A stretch of DNA of 64,000 nucleotides, from the NCBI GenBank assembly GCA_964624905.1, contig CAZUYK010000005.1, forward strand, positions 1-64,000. The letters are read 5' to 3'. The position numbers and the translations under genes are program-made. Origin of the DNA: CAZRVH01 sp964624905 (GTDB taxonomy: Bacteria > Patescibacteriota > Gracilibacteria > Peribacterales > Peribacteraceae). This document shows positions 36,235-43,807 of the stretch, piece after piece; positions within the stretch are counted from its first letter, which is position 1, and each line of letters begins with the position of its first letter. The notes below the pieces were generated by a model, which was given only the letters and a program-made list of their open reading frames with translations, did no database searches and was not told the DNA's origin.

Positions 36235-37734
36235 ATGTCACTCGCTTCCCTGGATTTTGACCAGCCCGACGACGAAGAGCAGATCGTACGTCTGTATGCC
36301 GGAGACGACGATTTTTCCGATGGGTCGAAAAAAAGGGGGAAGAAGAAAGAAAAAGAAGAGGAGGAAAATGACGAATTGGATGACTACTCCGGTCGTTACG
36401 CTGATCCCGGCGATCATACGTCCTTGGTCGACGATCCCGTGCGCCAATATCTCATCGATATAGGACGGGTGCCCTTGCTGAGCAGGCAGGAGGAAATCGA
36501 ACTTGCGAAAACGATCGAGGACCGGCGTTCGGAATACAACGCGAAGCTGCTGTCTTTCCTTCCCGCCCAGAAAAAACTTTTCGGGCTGGTGCAGGGGGCG
36601 CTCAACGGAGACGAGCGTTTCGATACGATCGTCGACGTGCCGAACGACGAGGTGGCGCAGAAGGAAAAGATGCGCCTGCTGATCGCCGCGAACCTGCCCA
36701 CCGCCAAACGACTCATCGAGACCAATGAGTCGGAGATGTTTCGTCTCCGCGGACTTTCTCCGGAGTCAAGGCTCCGTGCCAAGATCGAACGGGAAATCGA
36801 GTACAGGTCCGGTAAGATCGCCGTCCTGCTCAGCGAATCGGGCATCAAGCAGGATCGCCTCCTGGAAATCCACGATGAACTGAAGAGGGAAACGAATTTC
36901 ATGGCGAAGGATGAAAATGCCAACGAGGAAGAAGCCGCCCAAGCGATGGCGGACGAGTTCGCGCACATGATGGAAAGCCTGCGCGGGCCCGAGTTCGACC
37001 TTTTGGAAGTGCGCAGGAAAATGTCCGCGGCGAACCTTCGACTCGTCGTATCGATCGCGAAAAAGTACCGCAACAGGGGGCTTTCGTTCATGGATGTCAT
37101 CTCCGAAGGAAACACCGGCCTCATGCGCGCCGTGGACAAGTACGAACACGAACGCGGCTTCAAATTCTCGACGTATGCCACCTGGTGGATTCGCCAGGCG
37201 ATCACCCGTGCCATCGCGGATAAGTCCCGCACCATCCGCATTCCGGTGCACATGCACGGTCTCGTCGGAAAATTGAGGAAGGTGCACAATGACTTGGAGC
37301 AGCGATTGGCAAGGAAGCCGACAATGGAGGAAGTCGCGAAGGCCGTCGGCATCAAAGTGGAAGAAGCGGAGAAGGTCATGCATATGAGTACGAACATGAT
37401 CTCGATGGATTCTCCTTTCGGCAGCCAGGAAAGCGAGCAGCGATTCGGGGACATTGTTCCGGAGGCAGAAGCAAATACGTCCGGATTGGCGGAAAGCGAT
37501 TTGGCAAACTTGAGCGATAAAATGCGTCAAATGTTGAAGACGCTCAATTCCCGAGAGCGCCAGATCATCATTTTGCGAAACGGACTCGGTGATGGCGTCC
37601 CATACACACTGGAGGAATGCGGACATGTGTTCGGCGTCACGCGCGAGCGCATCCGCCAAATAGAAGCGAAGGCCATGAGGAAACTGAAGCACCCGGTGCG
37701 AATCGCTAAGTTAGGCGATTTCAGCAAGGAATAA
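36235..37734 (+). CDS. rpoD: Primary RNA polymerase sigma factor (sigma-70)
   Basis: 499 residues. A charged N-terminal region (about 1-60) is followed by region 1.2 (DDPVRQYLIDIGRVPLLSRQEEIELA) and a non-conserved insert (about 95-250). Region 2 is RLVVSIAKKYRNRGLSFMDVI, then GFKFSTYATWWIRQAITRAI with the -10-binding residues. Region 3 (RIPVHMHGLVGKL) and region 4.2 (VTRERIRQIEAKAMRKLKH) recognise the -35. All parts expected of a housekeeping factor are intact. It is divergent from alaS and ends in an intrinsic terminator before the kinase operon. Confidence 0.97.
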   Translation: MSLASLDFDQPDDEEQIVRLYAGDDDFSDGSKKRGKKKEKEEEENDELDDYSGRYADPGDHTSLVDDPVRQYLIDIGRVPLLSRQEEIELAKTIEDRRSEYNAKLLSFLPAQKKLFGLVQGALNGDERFDTIVDVPNDEVAQKEKMRLLIAANLPTAKRLIETNESEMFRLRGLSPESRLRAKIEREIEYRSGKIAVLLSESGIKQDRLLEIHDELKRETNFMAKDENANEEEAAQAMADEFAHMMESLRGPEFDLLEVRRKMSAANLRLVVSIAKKYRNRGLSFMDVISEGNTGLMRAVDKYEHERGFKFSTYATWWIRQAITRAIADKSRTIRIPVHMHGLVGKLRKVHNDLEQRLARKPTMEEVAKAVGIKVEEAEKVMHMSTNMISMDSPFGSQESEQRFGDIVPEAEANTSGLAESDLANLSDKMRQMLKTLNSRERQIIILRNGLGDGVPYTLEECGHVFGVTRERIRQIEAKAMRKLKHPVRIAKLGDFSKE

Positions 37735-37745
37735 CGATGATATTG

Positions 37746-37778
37746 GGCATTCCAAGGTGGTGCAAAGGATGCCTTTTT
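37746..37778 (+). terminator. Intrinsic terminator of rpoD
   Basis: GGCATTCC (37746-37753) pairs with GGATGCC (37767-37773) with one bulge, followed by TTTTT. Five bases later comes the next -10 box. Confidence 0.7.
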
Positions 37779-37782
37779 CTGC

Positions 37783-37788
37783 TATAAT
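37783..37788 (+). promoter_or_regulatory. Promoter of the histidine kinase pair
   Basis: A perfect TATAAT preceded by GC. The ATG is 14 nt further on. GGAG at 37791-37794 could be a ribosome binding site only if transcription starts very early. Confidence 0.6.
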
Positions 37789-37802
37789 GAGGAGAAAACA
37801 AA

Positions 37803-39233
37803 ATGAGTCCGAAACATACGATCGCAGGCTTCTGGAAGCGGATCCGATTCGTTCTGGTTCCCGTCGTGGTGCTCGCGAGTGCATCCGCGCTCGGACTGTA
37901 TTTTTTCACGCGCGGCCAGGCGATCATGCAGGAGGAATTGAAGGATCACCTCCGTACGACGGCGACGGTTGCATCGCACATTATCGACCCCGAACTCGTT
38001 GCGGCTGTGAGAGGCGAAGATGATGTCGGTTCGCCCGCGTTCAAGGCGCTTTTGAATCAAATGAGGCATGTTCGCATGAGCGATGACATGATTTTGTATG
38101 CATACATCATGCGAAAGACGGATGATCCCAATACGCTCGCATTTGTCATCGATGCGGATAGCGCACTGAGCCAAAAGGAGTTGGATAAAAACGGAAATGG
38201 CGTGGTTGATGAAGACGAAGTTCCCGGGCTTCCCGGAGAATCGTATGACGTGGCCGGGGATGGATTTGGATCTCTCCGAGACGACGCATTCAAAGGTCCT
38301 TCTGTCGATGATGAAATCGTGCAAGACAAATGGGGGGCATCCATCTCCGGTTATGCTCCGATTCGAGATGCCTCGGGAAAGACCATCGCAGTGCTGGGCA
38401 TCGATATGGACGCGCGAAAATTCGTGTCCGTTTCCCAGAGCATCTTCTCGCCCATCGCATTGCTTCTCGTGTTACTCGCCGCCTTCGTGCTCGCGTTCTA
38501 CATCCAGTACATGTGGCACCTGCGCAACCTGCAGTCGATCAAGCAGCTGGATAACGAACGCACCGAGCTGCTGGATTTGGCCACGCATCAGCTTGGCATG
38601 CCGCTCGCTACCTTCAAGTGGTGGTTGGAAATCCTGAGGGATAAGGACCACGGACAGTTCTGCGAGAGGAACGGCATCTGCGACGAAATGCAACAGGGTA
38701 TCGACCGCATGGACATGATCATCAAGTCGCTGCACGACGCGAACCACCTCTCCAAGGGAACCATCGACTACAAGTCCGCATCGGCTTCGCTGTCCCAAGT
38801 GATCAGGGATTCTGTAGAAAGTATGAAGCCCGACCTTGCCAAGAGGAACCAGGACATCACCTTCGTGGATGAAGGAAACGTTCCCGCTCTTCATATCGAT
38901 TCAAAGCTCATCGGTGGAGTCATTTCGGAACTCATTGAAAATGCCCACATGTATTCTCCGGATGGAGCACGTATCGACATCCGGCTTTCCAAGAACAGGA
39001 ATTCCGCGGTGATCGATATCAAGGACACGGGGTATGGCATCGCACCGGACGAACTTTCCGCCGTGTTCGAGAAATTCAAACGCGGGCGCGACGCGATGAA
39101 GCGCAAGCCCGTAGGCAACGGCCTCGGTTTGTATATCGCCAAGGGCATCGTCGAACACGCGGGCGGAACCATTTCTTTGAGCAGTACATTGGGACAAGGA
39201 ACGCAGATCCGCATCACCCTTCCGCTGCCATGA
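37803..39233 (+). CDS. Sensor histidine kinase with an EF-hand-like loop in its outer domain (first of pair)
   Basis: 476 residues. Membrane helix 1 is about 15-36, the outer sensor domain about 37-212 and membrane helix 2 about 213-238. HisKA follows with candidate phosphoacceptor His262 (LDLATHQLGMPLATFKWWLE), then HATPase_c with N box ELIENAHMYSPDG and G boxes DTGYGIAP and GNGLGLYIAKG. The outer domain contains DKNGNGVVDEDE (128-139), with acidic or Asn ligands at loop positions 1, 3, 5, 9, 12 and Gly at 6, as in a calcium EF-hand loop. No response regulator lies nearby. Its stop overlaps the start of a paralogue. Confidence 0.92.
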   Translation: MSPKHTIAGFWKRIRFVLVPVVVLASASALGLYFFTRGQAIMQEELKDHLRTTATVASHIIDPELVAAVRGEDDVGSPAFKALLNQMRHVRMSDDMILYAYIMRKTDDPNTLAFVIDADSALSQKELDKNGNGVVDEDEVPGLPGESYDVAGDGFGSLRDDAFKGPSVDDEIVQDKWGASISGYAPIRDASGKTIAVLGIDMDARKFVSVSQSIFSPIALLLVLLAAFVLAFYIQYMWHLRNLQSIKQLDNERTELLDLATHQLGMPLATFKWWLEILRDKDHGQFCERNGICDEMQQGIDRMDMIIKSLHDANHLSKGTIDYKSASASLSQVIRDSVESMKPDLAKRNQDITFVDEGNVPALHIDSKLIGGVISELIENAHMYSPDGARIDIRLSKNRNSAVIDIKDTGYGIAPDELSAVFEKFKRGRDAMKRKPVGNGLGLYIAKGIVEHAGGTISLSSTLGQGTQIRITLPLP

Positions 39234-40690
39234 AGATGAAGACCCGCAACACCTGGCTCGGATACTTCTTCTCGTCCATCACGAGAGGGGAGCGCTTGCG
39301 TATTTTCCTGGCACCGTTCGTCGTCGTGACGGGCGCCGTGATCATGGGATATCTCCTGTTTATCCGCAGCGAAGAATTGATGAAAAACCAGCTGCGCGAA
39401 CACCTCCGCGTTACCGCAGCGGTGGGGGCGCTGCATATCGATCCCGTCCTCGTGCAACGGGTGCGTGGCGAGGAAGACATGGATTCGCCCGCGTTTAAAA
39501 ATTTACTGAGGGAAGTGCAGGCCATCCGTACGCAGGACCCGCTCATCCTCTTCGCGTACGTCATGCGGAAGACGGAGGATCCCAATACGCTCGCCTTCAT
39601 CATCGACGCCGATAGCGCGCTCACCAAAGCGGAACTGGACGACAACGGCAACGGCACGGTGGACGAGGACGAGGCTCCCGGCCTGCCCGGCGAGGAATAC
39701 GACATCAGCGACGCATCCTTCCTTCCTCTTCGCACGGACGGATTCGCGAAGCCGGTGACCGACCAGGAAATCACCGAAGACAGATGGGGAAGCTACATTT
39801 CCGGGTACGCGCCCATCTTCGACGCGGACGGAAAGACTGTGGCCATCCTGGGCATCGACATGGATGCGGGCAACTTCTTCCGCCTCTCCCGCAGCGTCAT
39901 CTCTCCGTCCATCCTCCTGCTCGTCATTCTCTCGGGATTCCTGGTCGCGGGGTATCTTCTCTATATGTGGAACCTGCACAATGTGAAGGCGCTGAAGCAG
40001 ATCGACAAGGAGCGTTCCGGACTCCTGCAGCTGACGTTCCACCAGCTTGGCGAACCGATCACCATCATGCAGTGGTCGCTTGAAACGTTGAGCGACAACC
40101 TCACCTTGCAGCAGCTCGAACACGTGGTTCCGGAACACATCACCACGATGAACGAAGGCCTGCGACGCCTCAACGGCATCATCGATACCCTGCAGTTCGC
40201 GGAGAAAATCGATCTCGGTTCCATCGAGTTCAAAATCGAACCCACGGATGTGTCATCCCTTCTCAAGGACGTCGCGCTGAAATACAAGACGATCCTGGAG
40301 GCATCCCAACAGCAGCTCTCCATACAGTGCGATGAGTACATCAGGGTCCTTGCCGACAGGGAATACCTGCGCGTGCTCCTTTCCGAAGTCATCGGCAACG
40401 CGATCGCGTACTCCTCCAAAGCATGCACGGTCGACGTGCGCGTTCACCCCATCCACCGCACCATCCACATCGACATCCAGGACCACGGTTGCGGTATCCC
40501 GACGGATGACATGCCCCGTTTGTTCGAGAAGTACATGCGCGGCAAGAACGCCCGCCTGCACAAGCCGGACGGCAACGGCCTCGGACTCTACATTTGCAAG
40601 GGTATCGTCGACGGCATGGGCGGCAGTATCATCGTCGAAAGCATCGAAGACGTGGGGACGAAGGTGAGCATTACGCTCCCGATGGCCTAA
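39230..40690 (+). CDS. Sensor histidine kinase with an EF-hand-like loop in its outer domain (second of pair)
   Basis: 486 residues, clearly a paralogue of the preceding kinase and coupled to it by an ATGA overlap. The layout is the same: two membrane helices (about 25-46 and 220-245) around an outer domain, then His271 (LTFHQLGEPITIMQWSLE), an N box (VIGNAIAYSS) and G boxes (DHGCGIPTDD, GNGLGLYICKG). The outer domain holds DDNGNGTVDEDE at 137-148, again with all EF-hand ligand positions, although much of the surrounding sequence has diverged. The pair might sense calcium or another divalent ion, possibly as a heterodimer. Confidence 0.92.
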   Translation: MKMKTRNTWLGYFFSSITRGERLRIFLAPFVVVTGAVIMGYLLFIRSEELMKNQLREHLRVTAAVGALHIDPVLVQRVRGEEDMDSPAFKNLLREVQAIRTQDPLILFAYVMRKTEDPNTLAFIIDADSALTKAELDDNGNGTVDEDEAPGLPGEEYDISDASFLPLRTDGFAKPVTDQEITEDRWGSYISGYAPIFDADGKTVAILGIDMDAGNFFRLSRSVISPSILLLVILSGFLVAGYLLYMWNLHNVKALKQIDKERSGLLQLTFHQLGEPITIMQWSLETLSDNLTLQQLEHVVPEHITTMNEGLRRLNGIIDTLQFAEKIDLGSIEFKIEPTDVSSLLKDVALKYKTILEASQQQLSIQCDEYIRVLADREYLRVLLSEVIGNAIAYSSKACTVDVRVHPIHRTIHIDIQDHGCGIPTDDMPRLFEKYMRGKNARLHKPDGNGLGLYICKGIVDGMGGSIIVESIEDVGTKVSITLPMA

Positions 40691-40827
40691 TCATCGAGAA
40701 AATCCGTGCATCAATAGGGGGGAGTCGCTATACTCTTTTGGTGATCATTTGCACCAAAGGCTCTCTCGAAGAGCAAAAAATGTGTTCATATATTTCCTCT
40801 AGGATAAGGGCTTAATGTAAAAATTGC
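40691..40827. other. Non-coding region upstream of tmRNA with small hairpins
   Basis: Holds TATACT (40729-40734), the inverted repeat TTTGGTG...CACCAAA just after it, and GCTCT...AGAGC (about 40761-40776). No ORF is convincing. It is probably the start of the tmRNA precursor transcript. Confidence 0.5.
40729..40734 (+). promoter_or_regulatory. Possible -10 box of the tmRNA precursor
   Basis: TATACT without a clear -35. If used, the tmRNA precursor would have a leader of about 180 nt containing the structured element. Confidence 0.45.
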
Positions 40828-40915
40828 GTCGAACGAGCGCTCAGCGCGACGTGCAGACGCTCCTTGCCCGGAGGATAGCCCATGAAAGGAATCACGGAGT
40901 GGCGCCTTTCATGCC
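40828..40915 (+). ncRNA. Structured leader element, copy B (upstream of tmRNA)
   Basis: 88 nt, same element as at 27943-28030 and in the same relation to a stable RNA gene: it ends 8 nt before the mature tmRNA. Hairpins: GCGC-TCA-GCGC and the terminal stem CATGAAAGG...CCTTTCATG capped by CAC-GGA-GTG. Compared with copy A, one pair in the first hairpin changes G-C to C-G. One pair in the cap stem changes C-G to A-U, and one pair in the long stem G-U to A-U. Confidence 0.7.
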
Positions 40916-40923
40916 CCTTTCGT

Positions 40924-41332
40924 GGGGATGACAGGCTTCGACAGCGTGAATACGTTGGGTGCTTTGCTTCGATCCGGGATGGCAACGGTTCCCGATACCC
41001 ACTTGTTGCAACCATAGATGCAAAAACATCTGTACGCACGCTCGGCGCACGCTTCCAGTCTGCTCTCGCGAGCATGACCCCGGCATACGCTTTCGCTGCT
41101 TAAGTTTCCCTTTACCGGAAACGCGTCCCACCTTTGATCCTCGCTATTTGGATGGGGCGTCATTAGCGAGGTTGGCCTCCGACTGATGTGACGGTACGCC
41201 CGAATTCAGCATCAATCCTCACTCCCTATCTTTGTTCCTATCTTAGGGGATGCGTTGTAACGAAAGGTTCATGATCGTACGAGCTTCATCCATCCACGTT
41301 GGACCCGGGTTCGACTCCCGGCATCTCCACCA
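40924..41332 (+). ncRNA. ssrA: Transfer-messenger RNA (tmRNA)
   Basis: 409 nt including CCA; rescues stalled ribosomes and adds a degradation tag. The 5' GGGGATG pairs with 3' CATCTCC before ACCA. The T arm GGACCCGGGTTCGACTCCCGG and 5' GACAGGCTTCGACAGCG are typical. The resume codon GCA is at 41020 after TAGAT; the tag is 27 residues, beginning AKTSV and ending AYAFAA before TAA at 41101-41103. This tag is much longer than the about 10 residues of E. coli. A structured leader lies just upstream and a promoter for the next gene just downstream. Confidence 0.96.
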
Positions 41333-41333
41333 C

Positions 41334-41378
41334 TTGACATAATAAATATTTAGTATTAAATTCCATATATTATGGAAT
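41334..41378 (+). promoter_or_regulatory. Promoter and overlapping palindrome for the gene at 41372
   Basis: Consensus TTGACA (41334-41339), 17 bases, TAAATT (41357-41362). An 8-bp perfect inverted repeat ATTCCATA / TATGGAAT (41360-41367 and 41371-41378) spans the transcription start and the ATG at 41372, so a bound repressor would block both. The -35 begins two bases after the tmRNA CCA. Confidence 0.7.
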
Positions 41379-41968
41379 ATAAGAAGGTTGTAGCCGAAAT
41401 TACCGAATTGAATTGGAAATCCTTGAAGGAGCCTCAATTGATGCGTTTGATGTACCTTTCACGTGCGGCTGCCATCGAGTTTGCCGAGGCACTGAGAGAA
41501 GGATTAAAGGTGTATAAGCAAGATCCTGACCTGCAAAAAATGGCACGCGGCGAACTAAAGACGGATAATTTGAATTTCGCTGATTACGACAAGAGGGGTG
41601 ATCACTGGGAATTCCTTGATCATTTCCTAAAGAAAACAGGGTATGTCGCCGATGTTGCCTTGGAAGATTCTACCGCTCGGTATATCGACTCGTGCAGAAC
41701 CCTTGATCCCCAAGTGCGTGCTCATACAGTCTTCAGCCGTGAGCATGAACTCGGTGCCATCTTCGACGCGATTCTTCAGAACGAGCACTGGACGACAGAA
41801 ACATTGCTCGCTTACAAGCATTTCATGGAAAGACACATCCAATTGGATACGGAAGAAGGCGGGCACGGGGACGCAGTTTCCAAATATCCGATCGACGATT
41901 CTGTTTTGCCTTTCTATCAGGCACGTTTGGATATGTATAGGGTCATTCCAGAGTTATTTCAGAAATAA
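41372..41968 (+). CDS. Hypothetical protein, possibly haem-oxygenase-like fold (DUF3050-like)
   Basis: 198 residues, all helical. FMERHIQLDTEEGGHGDAV (about 151-169) resembles the conserved His-rich segment of DUF3050 and related iron-containing haem-oxygenase-fold proteins. Other His/Glu residues that could bind metal are at EHELGAIFDAIL and YKHFMERH. The assignment is by motif only and the function is unknown. The message is probably leaderless. Confidence 0.55.
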   Translation: MEYKKVVAEITELNWKSLKEPQLMRLMYLSRAAAIEFAEALREGLKVYKQDPDLQKMARGELKTDNLNFADYDKRGDHWEFLDHFLKKTGYVADVALEDSTARYIDSCRTLDPQVRAHTVFSREHELGAIFDAILQNEHWTTETLLAYKHFMERHIQLDTEEGGHGDAVSKYPIDDSVLPFYQARLDMYRVIPELFQK

Positions 41969-42101
41969 TCGGGTGGAATAATGACGTGCCACCGCTTGAT
42001 GATTTGTTGTAATTGATTCCACTCAAATCGAATCCTTTCCACCACTATTTCTACGAAAATGATCATGTTGTTTCTCCGGAGGGTCAGTTATTCCTTGAAA
42101 C

Positions 42102-42386
42102 ATGCCAGGTAAAACCATCTCCAACGGCGTCGTCCATACTGTTCCGGCGGACTTGAAAAAAGTCCTGTCATCCAACCCGGATGTGCTGGAACTCTGGAAC
42201 GGCCTCACCGAACTCGCGCGCAACGAGTGGATCTGTTGGCTGACCATCGTGAAAAAAGAAGAAACCCGTGCGGATCACCTGAGGCAGATCCCGGAGCGCT
42301 TGCTGGAAGGCGATCGCCGCCCGTGCTGCTGGCCGGGCTGCCCGCATCGCAACGAGAAAGCGAAGAAGTGGTTCAAGGGTGCGTAA
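42102..42386 (+). CDS. YdeI/OmdA-family small protein
   Basis: 94 residues. VPADLKKVLSSNPDVLELWNGLTELARNEWICWLTIVKKEETRADHLRQIPERLLEG has the pattern of the YdeI/OmpD-associated (PF13376) domain. It ends with a short Cys-rich tail (RPCCWPGCPHRN). The cellular role of the family is not settled. A bidirectional terminator follows. Confidence 0.75.
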   Translation: MPGKTISNGVVHTVPADLKKVLSSNPDVLELWNGLTELARNEWICWLTIVKKEETRADHLRQIPERLLEGDRRPCCWPGCPHRNEKAKKWFKGA

Positions 42387-42437
42387 ATTCAGGAGTGGGC
42401 CTGACGTGTAACATGAGGGTCAAGATGATCTTTTTTG

Positions 42438-42470
42438 AAAAAGCCCTGCCGCGTTGGGACAGGGCTTTTT
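42438..42470. terminator. Bidirectional intrinsic terminator
   Basis: AAAAAGCCCTG...CAGGGCTTTTT, symmetrical stem with A and T tracts on either side, between the convergent YdeI-like and ATP-grasp genes. Confidence 0.85.
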
Positions 42471-42487
42471 CCGAACATCCTTTCTTT

Positions 42488-43444
42488 TTAACGTCCGCAG
42501 AGTTTCATGAGATGCCGGGTGATGGCTTCGCAGATCTTGCCGTTGAATAGCTTATCTACCCACCACCACGCGCCGCATGTATTCAAGTCCAGGAAGTACA
42601 CGTTTCCTTCGGTGTCCTCCATGAAGTCGGCGGAACAGTAATCCGTTCCGAACCGATCCATCAGTGCGCGAAGGCAACGGACCTGCCCGAGTGGGAAGTC
42701 GCAGGGTTCGTACGCCTGGTCATTCACAAGTCCGTGCCGAATGTCGACTTGCTGCTCCGCGTTCGGTACGCAGCTCGCGGCGAAGCACTCATCGCCGACC
42801 ATCACCACCCGGAATTCGCGGACGCGGGCCGACCGTTCCTGGTAGATCACCGGACAGAAGCGGAGTCCTTCCGCGTCTTCCAGCCAGTCGGGTTGCATTA
42901 CCTTCGTGTAGGCGGCCAGCAGCCCGTCTTTCGATTCGACCCACGGAGTAGCCAGGTTTTTCGCGATCGCTTCTACGCGTCCGCAGAAATCCTTGATGCC
43001 GGCGGGCTCGTTGCCGATTACCGTTGCGGGGATCCGAAGTCCTGCCTTCGCCGCTGCGGCAAGTTGCAGGATTTTGTTCCCGGACGTCCGTACGGATTCC
43101 GGGGGATTGAGCCAGGGGATGTTGAGGAGTCCCAGCATGCCGTCGTGTCCCGCGAGTATGTTCTCGCGTTGCAGGCATTGGGTTTCATCGGTCGGTTGCC
43201 CGAGGAATGGCGGGGGCTGTTGGTACCACCCCGCCGCGATGTCCGAGGAGCGGATGCTCCGCCCGTCGCAGCCCATCTCGAAGGAAGTGCCGTCCCTATC
43301 CATCCGGACGTTCATCAGTGATATCTTTTTCCCGTCATCGCCGTTAAAACGGAAGAAGGGGATATCGCGTTCGCGCAGGCGGTCGATCACCGGATCGCAT
43401 TCGAATCCATTCCTGTGCGTAACGATCAAAAGGTTCTTATTCAT
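42488..43444 (-). CDS. RimK/MvdD-type ATP-grasp ligase
   Basis: 318 residues. The pre-ATP-grasp part (NLLIVTHRNGFECDPVIDRLRE; SSDIAAGWYQQPP) and the ATP-grasp core (WLNPPESVRTSGNKILQLAAAAKAGLRIPATVI, then EFRVVMVGDECFAA, then DFMEDTEGNVYFLDLNTCGAW) match the ATP-grasp peptide maturases of the MvdC/MvdD (graspetide) group and RimK-like ligases. It would form amide or ester bonds on a peptide substrate using ATP. A 53-residue peptide gene is divergent and adjacent, followed by an S9 peptidase. Its substrate is not shown by the sequence. Confidence 0.75.
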   Translation of the reverse strand: MNKNLLIVTHRNGFECDPVIDRLRERDIPFFRFNGDDGKKISLMNVRMDRDGTSFEMGCDGRSIRSSDIAAGWYQQPPPFLGQPTDETQCLQRENILAGHDGMLGLLNIPWLNPPESVRTSGNKILQLAAAAKAGLRIPATVIGNEPAGIKDFCGRVEAIAKNLATPWVESKDGLLAAYTKVMQPDWLEDAEGLRFCPVIYQERSARVREFRVVMVGDECFAASCVPNAEQQVDIRHGLVNDQAYEPCDFPLGQVRCLRALMDRFGTDYCSADFMEDTEGNVYFLDLNTCGAWWWVDKLFNGKICEAITRHLMKLCGR

Positions 43445-43491
43445 GTTTCTCTGCCTGTGCTGGGAATGTTCGGGTCTGCCAAATACGGTAT

Positions 43492-43520
43492 TTGACAGGT
43501 TTATTAAAATAGATTATCTT
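43492..43520 (+). promoter_or_regulatory. Promoter of the 53-residue peptide gene
   Basis: TTGACA (43492-43497), 17 bases, TATCTT (43515-43520). One of the best -35/-10 pairs in the window. Confidence 0.7.
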
Positions 43521-43582
43521 AATAATAAGTGCAACATGTCGTTGCATCGCAATTGGTTCTGGCCCTTACGAAAGGATATGCC

Positions 43583-43744
43583 ATGCAAGCCGGCCAATCT
43601 GCTCCTTCCCAACCCATGGTTAAGCGATTGCTGGAACGCCTCCCCGCTCCCGAGCGGGAAGAGGATTACCAGGAGGACACCCAAACGGCGTCCCATCGCT
43701 GCGGGGCTATTCCCAGCCCACGCAAGAAGCACCGGGAAAACTAG
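43583..43744 (+). CDS. 53-residue peptide next to an ATP-grasp ligase
   Basis: The ATG at 43583 follows AAAGGA at ideal distance. The peptide MQAGQSAPSQPMVKRLLERL continues with an acidic, Thr-containing stretch (EREEDYQEDTQTAS) and a basic tail. It has a strong promoter and a strong terminator of its own. Being divergent from an ATP-grasp maturase-like gene, it is a candidate graspetide precursor, but it lacks a known leader or core motif. It could equally be an unrelated small regulator. An upstream GTG start (43529) is less likely. Confidence 0.6.
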   Translation: MQAGQSAPSQPMVKRLLERLPAPEREEDYQEDTQTASHRCGAIPSPRKKHREN

Positions 43745-43770
43745 TGCTTCGACCGCGGCCCGAAGGCGCA

Positions 43771-43807
43771 CCTCTCCAGGACCTTAGGTTCTGGAGAGGA
43801 TTTTTTT
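43771..43807 (+). terminator. Strong intrinsic terminator after the small peptide gene
   Basis: CCTCTCCAG...CTGGAGAGG followed by ATTTTTTT. The stop codon of the S9 peptidase on the other strand lies inside its loop. Confidence 0.9.
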
